Both the position numbers and the translations under genes were made by a program. From Pontibacter diazotrophicus (GTDB taxonomy: Bacteria; Bacteroidota; Bacteroidia; Cytophagales; Hymenobacteraceae): DNA of 64,000 nt. Under the pieces are notes generated by a model. It ran no database searches and was not told where the DNA came from. It saw nothing but the letters and a program-made list of their open reading frames with translations. Shown one piece after another: positions 42,681 to 50,451 of this stretch (positions are counted from its first letter, which is position 1; each line of letters starts with the position of its first letter). The stretch spans positions 62,001 through 126,000 of the forward strand of contig NZ_QRGR01000018.1 in the NCBI RefSeq assembly GCF_003367245.1. Reading direction: 5' to 3'.

Positions 42681-42744
42681 GAGAGTTAGAGAGTTAGAGA
42701 GTTAGAGAGTTAGAGAGTTAGAGAGTTAGAGAGTTAGAGAGTTA
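42681..42744 (-). repeat. Octamer tandem repeat, 8 perfect copies, directly before trpG/pabA
   Basis: Unit GAGAGTTA on the plus strand (TAACTCTC on the coding strand), eight exact copies, 64 bp, ending 3 bp before the ATG. The unit length is not a multiple of three but lies outside the frame. Such perfect short repeats change copy number through strand slippage, and here that would alter leader length and the ribosome landing region. Confidence 0.95.
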
Positions 42745-43009
42745 AGGTATACTGCTTTCGCCTGAAGGGGTGTTACAACTATTCTTTGACTCGCGCAGAA
42801 ATCTTCCTCGTGTCCCACAATGGGTAAGAACTTCCAGACTTGCTGGTGCAATACTGTTAGTGGCAGTTTAGTCTGGTGAAAAAATAAATTCAAAAGTTGA
42901 AATGATGAGTAAAGTAAAACTTTGCGCCAGACAACTTAGATTAAGAGACTCAACCAAAAAGGGAGAAAACCACCCTAATAACTTTCTAACTCCTAAAACT
43001 TTCTAACTC
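42745..43009. repeat. Intergenic region before trpG/pabA with a 17-bp direct repeat at its right end
   Basis: With the octamer repeat the gene-free stretch covers 42678-43009. No ORF or RNA is seen. At its right end ACTTTCTAACTCCTAAA occurs twice in a row (42981-42997 and 42998-43014), reaching into the cvpA stop codon. Its TCTAACTC core is the reverse complement of the GAGTTAGA found in the octamer array at 42681-42744, so the two ends of the gap carry related motifs in opposite orientation. Confidence 0.7.
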
Positions 43010-43528
43010 CTAAAAATGATGTTTCAGAGAGCTGATGAGTGCTTTCACAAACGGAAGTACGTAACTCAGGATATCGAGCGCGTAGGGTGTTGTTTTGAGC
43101 ACTACCGGGTATACCATAGAGGTTGTCGCTGTGTCAGCAGAAACGCTGATGCCGGCCATGTCGGATACGTAAAGCAGCAGGCTTAGCGCCACACACCACT
43201 TTAGTGCGCCCAGAATGGCACCCAGAAAATTATCGAAGAACCCGAATGGTGTAAAGTCGATGACCTTTTTCAGCAGCAAACCGCCCAAGTGTATCAGCAG
43301 GATAATTCCCACAAACACAATCAGGAAAGTGACATACGGCAGCAGGCCATGGGCATCGCCCACAACTCCTTCCATCATGGGCAGTGCTGTATCCAACAGC
43401 TTTAGGCCTCCCAATATAGCCAGCACCAGCGCCACCAACGACACCAGTTCTAATAACAGGCCTTTCCGGAACCCCTGAAAAGCGCCGTAGGCAATGGGAA
43501 TTGCCAGAAAAAAATCGAATGTACTCAT
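43010..43528 (-). CDS. CvpA-family membrane protein
   Basis: Family needed for colicin V production in E. coli and thought to act in envelope homeostasis. From the ATG at 43528 it has 172 residues and starts MSTFDFFLAIPIAYGAFQGF, the usual family opening. A TTG at 43561 would add 11 residues and is unlikely. Four hydrophobic helices: near 5-25, 28-45 (LVSLVALVLAILGGLKLL), 65-85 (YVTFLIVFVGIILLIHLGGL) and 100-120 (FLGAILGALKWCVALSLLLY). The hairpin at 43604-43657 lies between it and the upstream GatB/YqeY gene. Confidence 0.88.
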   Translation of the reverse strand: MSTFDFFLAIPIAYGAFQGFRKGLLLELVSLVALVLAILGGLKLLDTALPMMEGVVGDAHGLLPYVTFLIVFVGIILLIHLGGLLLKKVIDFTPFGFFDNFLGAILGALKWCVALSLLLYVSDMAGISVSADTATTSMVYPVVLKTTPYALDILSYVLPFVKALISSLKHHF

Positions 43529-43603
43529 GTTAAGAAACAAGATATAAAATGAAGGACACAAGACATTGCCTCCACACTTGTAATTATTACACCTTAAATG
43601 CTT

Positions 43604-43657
43604 TATAGCTCTTTCAGCCGACGCTCCCCAAGAGCAGCTTCGGCTGAAAGAGCTATA
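43604..43657 (-). terminator. Strong hairpin after the GatB/YqeY gene
   Basis: Arms TATAGCTCTTTCAGCCGA (43604-43621) and its exact complement (43640-43657), 18 bp, with inner GCTC/GAGC. It begins 2 bp after the GatB/YqeY stop on the minus strand. It lacks a long U tract, so termination may be partial. Confidence 0.6.
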
Positions 43658-43659
43658 AT

Positions 43660-44121
43660 TTAAAAATCAGTGTTATTCAGCAGGTCACCAACTGCACTTG
43701 AAATGGCGCGTCCGTCTGCCTGCCCGGCCAGCTCTTTTGAAGCCACGCCCATTACCCTGCCCATGTCTGATGGCCCGGTGGCACCCACACGGTAAATGAT
43801 TTCTAAAAGGCGTGTGCGCAGATCGCCTTCATCCAACTGTTGTGGCAGGTATTGCTCTATCACAGCTAGCTCCGCTAACTCTACTTCTTCTAAATCGGTG
43901 CGGCCTTGTTTGGCATATAGCTCCGCCGATTCGCGACGCTGCTTGGCAGCCTTTGTGAGCAACTTCAATTCTGTGTCGTTTGAGATACCTTCCGTGCCGC
44001 CTTTATCAGTTTCTGCCAGCAGTATCTGTGACTTAATACTTCTCAGCGCCTGCAAACGGGATTTATCTTTCGCCAGCATGGCTTGTTTGATGTCAGCGTC
44101 GATGCGTTCTTTTAGTGTCAT
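43660..44121 (-). CDS. GatB/YqeY domain protein
   Basis: 153 residues, the YqeY type: a stand-alone homologue of the C-terminal tail domain of GatB (Asp/Glu-tRNA amidotransferase). It begins TLKERIDADIKQAMLAKDKS and has RLQALRSIKSQILLAE and VIEQYLPQQLDEGDLRTRLL, all family signatures. The end GADMGRVMGVASKELAGQADG-type pattern (here SDMGRVMGVASKELAGQADG) is complete. It probably helps tRNA or ribosome-related functions; precise role unknown. Divergent from pdxJ. Confidence 0.9.
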   Translation of the reverse strand: MTLKERIDADIKQAMLAKDKSRLQALRSIKSQILLAETDKGGTEGISNDTELKLLTKAAKQRRESAELYAKQGRTDLEEVELAELAVIEQYLPQQLDEGDLRTRLLEIIYRVGATGPSDMGRVMGVASKELAGQADGRAISSAVGDLLNNTDF

Positions 44122-44290
44122 AGTTCTTTTATTGATGTTTTTATCTTTTAGTCAGAGCGGATTATACCGCCAATGCTTCGTTATACGCCACGATGCCCGG
44201 AGCCACTTAAAGCATCTTAAACAAAATTCCTTTAATTTAGTCATTTGAAAAGGAGAGCGTAAAAGCTCCGGCAGATATAACAGCGTACCC

Positions 44291-45004
44291 ATGACCAAAC
44301 TGAGTGTAAATATAAACAAAATAGCCACTTTACGGAATGCCCGTGGTGGCGACAGGCCAAATGTTGTGCAGGCAGCTAAAGATTGTGAGCGATTCGGAGC
44401 ACAAGGTATCACCGTGCACCCCCGCCCCGATGAGCGCCACATCCGCTACCGCGATGTGTATGACCTGAAAGAAGTGGTAACCACAGAATTTAACATAGAG
44501 GGTAACCCAACACCCGATTTTCTGAAGCTGGTAAAGGAAGTGAAGCCGGACCAGGTGACACTTGTACCCGACGCGCCCGATGCGATTACTTCCAACGCTG
44601 GCTGGGACACCATCAGGCACAAGGATTTCCTGACGCAAACTATTCTTGAGCTGAAAGAGTACGGCATGCGCGTCTCTATTTTTGTGAACCCTGATGTGGG
44701 CATGGTAGAAGGCGCTGCACTGGTAGGCACTGACCGGATTGAGCTTTACACAGAAGCCTACGCTACAGGTTACCGCAATAGCCCTGAGCAGGCCATCGCA
44801 CCTTATGCAAATGCAGCACAAAGAGCGCAACAGCTTGGTCTTGGCATCAACGCGGGCCACGACCTAGACCTGGACAACCTTAAATACCTGAAAAACAACC
44901 TGCCGGAGCTGGCAGAAGTGAGTATTGGCCACGCCCTTATCTGCGATGCGCTTTATTATGGGCTGGAGAATACCATCCAGCTGTACCTGCGCCAACTTAA
45001 GTAG
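44291..45004 (+). CDS. pdxJ: Pyridoxine 5'-phosphate synthase
   Basis: Condenses 1-deoxyxylulose 5-phosphate with 3-amino-2-oxopropyl phosphate to pyridoxine phosphate. 237 residues with [20 protein letters not shown] at the start, [20 protein letters not shown] near residue 40-60, [17 protein letters not shown] and [15 protein letters not shown]; the family's catalytic Glu and His are within these motifs. Normal length. It opens a tight operon, 3 bp before mnmH and 34 codon-like spacing free of terminators. The product (PLP) is not evidently tied to selenium use. Confidence 0.96.
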   Translation: MTKLSVNINKIATLRNARGGDRPNVVQAAKDCERFGAQGITVHPRPDERHIRYRDVYDLKEVVTTEFNIEGNPTPDFLKLVKEVKPDQVTLVPDAPDAITSNAGWDTIRHKDFLTQTILELKEYGMRVSIFVNPDVGMVEGAALVGTDRIELYTEAYATGYRNSPEQAIAPYANAAQRAQQLGLGINAGHDLDLDNLKYLKNNLPELAEVSIGHALICDALYYGLENTIQLYLRQLK

Positions 45005-45007
45005 CCG

Positions 45008-46036
45008 ATGCTGAATACCATAACTATAGAAGAATTTATTCAGAAGGCAAAAGCTTTGCCCGTGCTGGACGTACGTGCACCAAAAGAATACGCGGTGGGG
45101 CATATTCCACAGGCGCATTCTTTTCCTATTTTTGATGATGAGCAGCGTGCTGTCATTGGCACAGCCTATAAACAGCAGGGCCACGATCCGGCAGTGCTCA
45201 TTGGTTTGGACCTGTTTGGCCCAAAGATGTCTGCTTTCGTGAAGGCCGCGGGCAAGCTGGCGCAGGACAAAGAACTGCTGGTGCATTGCTGGCGCGGCGG
45301 CATGCGCAGCGGGGCCATGGCCTGGCTGCTCAACTTCTCCGGCTATAAGGTACACCTGCTGCAGGGCGGCTACAAAGCTTACCGGCACCTGATGCAGGAA
45401 CAATTCCAGAAGACGCGCCCCTTGCTGGTAATTGGCGGCCTGACTGGCAGCGGCAAAACAGACATCCTCCCCCACTTGCAGCAGCAAGGCCAGCAAACCG
45501 TGGATTTAGAAGGACTGGCCAGCCACAAAGGCTCCGCTTTTGGGAGCATCGGTATGCCGCCGCAGCCCAGTACGGAGCATTTTGAAAACCTGCTGGGCAT
45601 GGAGCTGTTGAAGTTAAACGAGCAGCAAACACTGTGGCTGGAAGACGAGAGCGTTACCATTGGCCGTGTGGTGATGCCTAAACCGCTCTTCGACCGAATG
45701 CAGGAATCGCCGACCATTGTGCTGGAACTGCCGAAGCAACTGCGTGTGCAGAAGCTGGCCGAAGAATACTGCCGCACCGATAAAGCCTTACTGGAGGCTT
45801 CTATCCTGAAGATAAAAAAACGATTGGGTGGCCTCGCAACAAAAGAAGCACTGGAAGCCATTGCCGCAGGAGACATGGAGAAAATGGTGGATATAGCCCT
45901 CTCCTATTACGACAAGGCGTATACCTATCAACTGGCTAATAAGCAGCAGGTACTGCCATTAGCCTTAATCAGCATGGACCCAGCGGAAAATGCACAGCGG
46001 ATACTGGAGTTTGCCAGCCGCCAAAAATTAGTTTAA
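45008..46036 (+). CDS. mnmH: tRNA 2-selenouridine synthase
   Basis: Replaces sulfur by selenium in 2-thiouridine at the tRNA wobble position (Lys, Glu, Gln tRNAs), using selenophosphate. 342 residues. The N-terminal rhodanese domain carries C94 in [13 protein letters not shown], the essential Cys. The C-terminal half has a P-loop GLTGSGKT (144-151). It is followed after 2 bp by selD, which makes its substrate selenophosphate, an unambiguous functional link. Normal length. Confidence 0.95.
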   Translation: MLNTITIEEFIQKAKALPVLDVRAPKEYAVGHIPQAHSFPIFDDEQRAVIGTAYKQQGHDPAVLIGLDLFGPKMSAFVKAAGKLAQDKELLVHCWRGGMRSGAMAWLLNFSGYKVHLLQGGYKAYRHLMQEQFQKTRPLLVIGGLTGSGKTDILPHLQQQGQQTVDLEGLASHKGSAFGSIGMPPQPSTEHFENLLGMELLKLNEQQTLWLEDESVTIGRVVMPKPLFDRMQESPTIVLELPKQLRVQKLAEEYCRTDKALLEASILKIKKRLGGLATKEALEAIAAGDMEKMVDIALSYYDKAYTYQLANKQQVLPLALISMDPAENAQRILEFASRQKLV

Positions 46037-46038
46037 TT

Positions 46039-47091
46039 ATGGAAGAAACCTCAGAAAAAGAAATACGCTTGACCCAGTACAGCCATGGTGCTGGCTGCGG
46101 CTGCAAAATATCTCCTAAAGTACTCGATACTATCCTGCACACGGATATCAGCTATCCCGAGAACAAGAACCTGCTGGTAGGCAACAGCTCCCGCGACGAT
46201 GCCGCCGTGTATGACATCGGGAATGGCCGCGCCACCATCAGCACCACCGACTTCTTTATGCCGATTGTGGACGATGCCTACGACTTCGGCCGTATTGCCT
46301 CTGCCAACGCTATTTCGGATGTATATGCCATGGGCGGCACGCCCATGATGGCGATTGCCGTACTAGGCTGGCCGATAGACAAACTGGCACCGGAAGTAGC
46401 CAAACGCGTGATCGAGGGTAGCCGCAGCATTTGCCACGAAGCGGGCATACCACTGGCAGGCGGCCACAGCATCGACAGCCCCGAGCCTATTTTTGGGTTG
46501 GCGGTAACCGGCATGGTCGACATTGTGAACCTGAAGCAAAACGACACCGCCACCGCCGGCTGCGAACTATACCTGACCAAGCCATTAGGAGTAGGCATGC
46601 TGACCACCGCGCAGAAAAAAGGCATCCTGAAGCCGGAACATGCGCAACTGGCACCGCAGCAGATGATGCAACTGAACAAAATAGGGGCAACACTGGGGCT
46701 GCTACAGGCAGTAAAAGCCATGACCGACGTAACTGGTTTCGGTTTGTTAGGGCATCTGTCTGAGATGTGCGAAGGCAGCAATGTAGCGGCTGAAGTCTAT
46801 TTCGAAAAAGTGCCGGTGCTGCCGGAAGCGCTGGAGTATATGGCACAGAAAGCCATACCTGGTGGCACCCACCGCAACTTCGACAGCTACGGCCACAAAA
46901 TAGCCGAACTCACGCCAGACCAGAAACACCTCCTCTGCGACCCCCAAACCAGCGGCGGCTTGTTGGTAGCCGTAGACCCGGCGGGCAAAGAAGAAGTGCT
47001 GCAGGTTTTTGAGGAGTTTGGACTGCAACTACAGCCGTTCGGTGTGCTGAAAGAGCGTGGAACGGAGGAGAAGCTGATAAAGGTGGTTTAA
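46039..47091 (+). CDS. selD: Selenide, water dikinase
   Basis: Makes selenophosphate from selenide and ATP. 350 residues. The glycine-rich N-terminus [16 protein letters not shown] holds C20 and K23, corresponding to E. coli Cys17 and Lys20, so this is the Cys rather than the selenocysteine form. The ATP motif [35 protein letters not shown] and [18 protein letters not shown] follow, and it ends with [17 protein letters not shown]. Starts 2 bp after mnmH. No selA, selB or tRNA-Sec in the window, so the selenium is most simply used for tRNA. Confidence 0.97.
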   Translation: MEETSEKEIRLTQYSHGAGCGCKISPKVLDTILHTDISYPENKNLLVGNSSRDDAAVYDIGNGRATISTTDFFMPIVDDAYDFGRIASANAISDVYAMGGTPMMAIAVLGWPIDKLAPEVAKRVIEGSRSICHEAGIPLAGGHSIDSPEPIFGLAVTGMVDIVNLKQNDTATAGCELYLTKPLGVGMLTTAQKKGILKPEHAQLAPQQMMQLNKIGATLGLLQAVKAMTDVTGFGLLGHLSEMCEGSNVAAEVYFEKVPVLPEALEYMAQKAIPGGTHRNFDSYGHKIAELTPDQKHLLCDPQTSGGLLVAVDPAGKEEVLQVFEEFGLQLQPFGVLKERGTEEKLIKVV

Positions 47092-47210
47092 GAATCGGAA
47101 GATTTGTGGATGTGGAATTCCGAGGATGTGGCACCCGCACTTGTTTCATCAAATCCACATTACATCCGTAAGCTGAAAAAGCTGTTAATTGTTAACTGAT
47201 AATTGAAGAA

Positions 47211-47981
47211 ATGAAACTACACTATAAAGAAATGGGCCATGGGCAGCCGCTGCTTATACTGCACGGCTTGTTCGGCACATTAGATAACTGGGCAACACTG
47301 GCGAAGCGTTTAGCGGAGCACTACAATGTATTTCTGGTAGACCTGCGCAACCATGGCCGCTCACCGCACAACGAGGAGCATAACTATGATGTGATGGCGG
47401 ATGATGTGCTGCGCCTTGTGGATGAACTGCAGATTCCAACGCCTGCCATCATGGGCCATTCTATGGGCGGTAAGGTAGCCATGAAATATGCGCTGAAGTA
47501 TCCGACCCGGATTACAAAACTGATTGTAGTGGACATTGCCCCAAAGGCTTACCCACCGCACCACGATGAGATTATCGACGCCTTACAATCAGTAAACTTA
47601 GAGGGCGTTACCAGCCGCAGTGAGGTGGACGAACAACTGGCTAAGCATATAAAGGAAGAGTATGTACGCCTGTTCCTGATGAAGAACCTCCACCGCCAGG
47701 AAGACAACACCCTGGCCTGGCGCATGAACCTGGATGCTATTGAGAAGAACTATGAACATATAGCCGCTGGCATTACAGCTGATGTTCCTTTCAAAAAAAG
47801 CACGCTTTTCATTAAGGGCGGCAGATCGAGCTATATACAGCCTGAAGACATATATGGTAGCATTGAGCACCTGTTTACGCTGGTAGAGGTAGAAACTATA
47901 CCAGAGGCCGGCCACTGGGTGCACGCCCAGGCTCCTGATGAAGTATACGACCTGGTTACTACCTTCCTGAGCACAGATTAA
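47211..47981 (+). CDS. Alpha/beta hydrolase (YbfF-like esterase)
   Basis: 256 residues, cytosolic. HGLFGTLDNWATLA at 18-31, VDLRNHGRSPHN at 43-54, nucleophile S84 in MGHSMGGKVAMKYA and catalytic His in EAGHWVHAQAPDE near 238. This set is typical of the short-chain acyl-CoA/ester hydrolase YbfF. Preceded by 119 bp after selD, with TTAATTGTTAA (47184-47194) in between, and followed by a terminator at 48054-48090. Confidence 0.88.
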   Translation: MKLHYKEMGHGQPLLILHGLFGTLDNWATLAKRLAEHYNVFLVDLRNHGRSPHNEEHNYDVMADDVLRLVDELQIPTPAIMGHSMGGKVAMKYALKYPTRITKLIVVDIAPKAYPPHHDEIIDALQSVNLEGVTSRSEVDEQLAKHIKEEYVRLFLMKNLHRQEDNTLAWRMNLDAIEKNYEHIAAGITADVPFKKSTLFIKGGRSSYIQPEDIYGSIEHLFTLVEVETIPEAGHWVHAQAPDEVYDLVTTFLSTD

Positions 47982-48053
47982 TTGACTTCAGCCTCGCCGG
48001 ACTTTAACCTGAGAGCACCTCGGGGACATGATGTAAAGCTTGTCTGATATAGC

Positions 48054-48090
48054 AAAAGCTGCCACTGCAAAAAGCCGTGGCAGCTTTTTT
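48054..48090 (+). terminator. Terminator of the YbfF-like gene
   Basis: Arms AAAAGCTGCCAC (48054-48065) and GTGGCAGCTTTT (48077-48088), 11-nt loop, then T6 on the plus strand. Its T run overlaps the putative -33 box of the next gene. Confidence 0.85.
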
Positions 48091-48121
48091 GTTTCCGGCA
48101 CCGTTATACTTTATACTTTTG
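48088..48121 (+). promoter_or_regulatory. Candidate promoter of the RsmI-family gene
   Basis: TTTG (48088-48091), 22 bp spacer, TACTTTTG (48114-48121) fits the Bacteroidetes TTTG/TAnnTTTG layout. The box ends 4 bp before the ATG, predicting a leaderless or nearly leaderless transcript. Confidence 0.5.
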
Positions 48122-48125
48122 CACT

Positions 48126-48842
48126 ATGAAAAAGACCGGCACACTCTACTTAATTCCGACCATACTCGCTGAAGACACGGCCGACCAGGTGATATCGCCG
48201 CAGGTAAAGGAAACAGTACAGCACCTGCAGTATTTTATTGTGGAGAACCTGCGCACGGCCCGGCGTTATGTAAAGAGCATTTGCCCGGAGCTGGTGATAG
48301 AGCAGCTTACTTTTGTGCAGGTAGACAAAGACACCACTCCGGCCCAGGTACAGGCATCGCTGAAGCCGCTGTTAGACGAAGGGAAAGATGCCGGCATTAT
48401 TTCAGAGGCAGGTTGCCCCGGTGTGGCAGACCCAGGCGCAGAGGTAGTGAAATACGCGCACCAGAAAAACATCAAAGTAGTGCCCTTTGCCGGCCCGTCA
48501 GCTATCCTGCTGAGCCTGATGGGCAGTGGCTTTAACGGACAGCAGTTCGCTTTCCACGGCTACCTGCCTATCGAAAAGCGGGACAGGCTACAGGCTTTAC
48601 GCCAACTGGAAAAGGAGATGCAGCAGCGGAACCAGACTCAGATTTTCATGGAAACGCCTTACCGCAACAACAAGCTATTGGAGGACCTCCTGCAGACGCT
48701 GCACCCGGAAACCCGGCTGTGCATTGCCGCGAACATCACCTCGCCGGAGCATGAGTTTATCCAGACGAAAACGATACAGCAGTGGAACGGGAAGCTACCT
48801 GATATTCACAAACAGCCGGCGGTATTTTTAATTTACAAGTAA
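48126..48842 (+). CDS. RsmI-family SAM-dependent methyltransferase
   Basis: 238 residues of the tetrapyrrole methylase fold. It starts GTLYLIPTILAEDTADQVIS, near the RsmI GxLYLVPTPIGN motif, and has KDAGIISEAGCPGVADPGAE (the SAM site) near 85-105 and FAGPSAILLSLMGSGFNGQQ near 120. RsmI methylates the 2'-O of C1402 in 16S rRNA. The protein is shorter than E. coli RsmI (286) and lacks its C-terminal domain, like many Bacteroidota members. Terminated at 48887-48919. Confidence 0.87.
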   Translation: MKKTGTLYLIPTILAEDTADQVISPQVKETVQHLQYFIVENLRTARRYVKSICPELVIEQLTFVQVDKDTTPAQVQASLKPLLDEGKDAGIISEAGCPGVADPGAEVVKYAHQKNIKVVPFAGPSAILLSLMGSGFNGQQFAFHGYLPIEKRDRLQALRQLEKEMQQRNQTQIFMETPYRNNKLLEDLLQTLHPETRLCIAANITSPEHEFIQTKTIQQWNGKLPDIHKQPAVFLIYK

Positions 48843-48886
48843 ACTGTTGTGGCTTAGCTTACCGTTTCAATTTGTTTCGATAAAAC

Positions 48887-48919
48887 AGAAAAGGCTCCCG
48901 GTTTCCGGGAGCCTTTTCT
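48887..48919. terminator. Bidirectional terminator between RsmI-family and SusD genes
   Basis: Arms AGAAAAGGCTCCCGG (48887-48901) and CCGGGAGCCTTTTCT (48905-48919), 15 bp perfect, 3-nt loop, U-rich on both strands. It lies between convergent genes. Confidence 0.88.
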
Positions 48920-48979
48920 ACTGGCAAAAAGTATTGTCAGATATTCTGATTCTAAAATTCAGGCTTCAGCCTTAATAGA

Positions 48980-50449
48980 TTATTGCACATCCCACCATAC
49001 TCGGGTGAAGTTGTCGTCTGCACCCTGTCGGGCAACTGCAGCCTCATACCCAGTTGCATTTAAGGCCTTTGCATTTGATGGATATCCCATGCGGCGCGGA
49101 ATGCCTCCTGTTTGTGTGGCATCTTCTGCAGGCGTCAGTTCCGGGTAACCGGTTCTTCTCCAGTCTGTCCAGGCCTCAAAGCCGTTCAGGTATTGGTGCA
49201 CCCACTTCTGCTTCATAATTTGCTGTAACCCGTTGGCATCTGAATAAGCCACCCCGGCATCAGCTATAAAGTTGTTAAAGGCAGTTTCATCATACACCCC
49301 CCAGAATTTCCAGGAAGCCTCAATTGCATCATTGTACAGTTCTGCCGGGCTACCGCTGATTAGCTCACGCTCTGCGGCCTCCGCCTGCGCAAACAGCACC
49401 TGCGCATAAGTGAAGACAGGCACATTGGTGTTGTCAGCACGCAGTTGATCTCCAATCCGGCTGAATGAACCGGGAATTTGTCTTGCCTGATTGCTTCCGT
49501 AAGACAACGGTCTTACCTGGCCACTCAGGTTCTCAGCGTAAACCCACACGCGTGGATCTTCCGTTTCAATCATATAGTCGGCCAACGTGTTGCTGATAGC
49601 ATAGTCGTTACGGTTATCGTTGGAGTAGTTCTCGTACCACGGGTTCCAGTGATTAGGATCTCCACCAAGGAACTGGTACGTGATATCTTCTCCTTCCTCT
49701 AACACACCAGCACTTAAAGCGGCTGTCATTTCAGCCTCTGCTCTGGCCGGGTCTCTCTCCATCAAACGCAGCGCCATAAACAGGCGTGTTGTGTTGGCAA
49801 ACTTCTTCCACATACCCATGTCACCATGCAGTAATATGTCGCCTGTAACGCCTGCCTCACTCTCGTTGATCATCGCCTGAGCTTCTGTCAGCTCTTTGAA
49901 CAGATCATCGTAGATTTCTTCCTGCGGGTCATATGACGGCTGCAGCACTTCGTTTCCTTGCAGCGCCTCGGAATAAGGAAGATCACCATAGATATCTGTC
50001 AGGAACCAGAAGTAGTAGGCTTTCAGGATACGGGCTACCGCTACCTGATTATTTTTAGAGCCATTTCCGATGCTTGCTAACGGGCTGTCATCATTGTTTA
50101 GGTTGATGATGGTCTGCAGGTTGTAAAGCGGACCTCTATACCAGTCTGCCCAGTCCAGGTTTCGCGTTGAATACAGGGAGCTAGCCGGGTAAGGTCCTTC
50201 CGACAAATACTGGGCATAGAAATCCAAGTAGTTTGTTGAAAAACCTGCTTCGTTACGGCCTGGTGCATTAAAAGTGGTATAAGGCAGTTTCGTTAAAGAG
50301 TACGTTAACAGTGTTGCCGTAGGAGTTTCAGTTACCTGCCTCGGGTCAACGTTTAAGTCATCAAATTCGCTCGGGTCGCACGCAACCACTGCAAACATGA
50401 CTCCAATGAACAATAAAAACTTATTTTTCATGATTATATGCTTTTTCAT
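48980..50449 (-). CDS. SusD/RagB-family outer membrane lipoprotein 1
   Basis: Surface lid that binds substrate above its SusC partner. 489 residues. A start at the ATG at 50431 (MKNKFLLFIGVMFAVVACDP) gives the cleaner lipoprotein signal with Cys at residue 18. The helical SusD-like core includes a TPR-like NNQVAVARILKAYYFWFLTD and QVLFAQAEAAERELISGSPA; the end QMKWVHQYLNGFEAWTDWRR is typical of the SusD-like 2 group. It follows its SusC partner by 2 bp (20 from the other start). No glycosidase nearby. Confidence 0.9.
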   Translation of the reverse strand: MKKHIIMKNKFLLFIGVMFAVVACDPSEFDDLNVDPRQVTETPTATLLTYSLTKLPYTTFNAPGRNEAGFSTNYLDFYAQYLSEGPYPASSLYSTRNLDWADWYRGPLYNLQTIINLNNDDSPLASIGNGSKNNQVAVARILKAYYFWFLTDIYGDLPYSEALQGNEVLQPSYDPQEEIYDDLFKELTEAQAMINESEAGVTGDILLHGDMGMWKKFANTTRLFMALRLMERDPARAEAEMTAALSAGVLEEGEDITYQFLGGDPNHWNPWYENYSNDNRNDYAISNTLADYMIETEDPRVWVYAENLSGQVRPLSYGSNQARQIPGSFSRIGDQLRADNTNVPVFTYAQVLFAQAEAAERELISGSPAELYNDAIEASWKFWGVYDETAFNNFIADAGVAYSDANGLQQIMKQKWVHQYLNGFEAWTDWRRTGYPELTPAEDATQTGGIPRRMGYPSNAKALNATGYEAAVARQGADDNFTRVWWDVQ

Positions 50450-50451
50450 AT

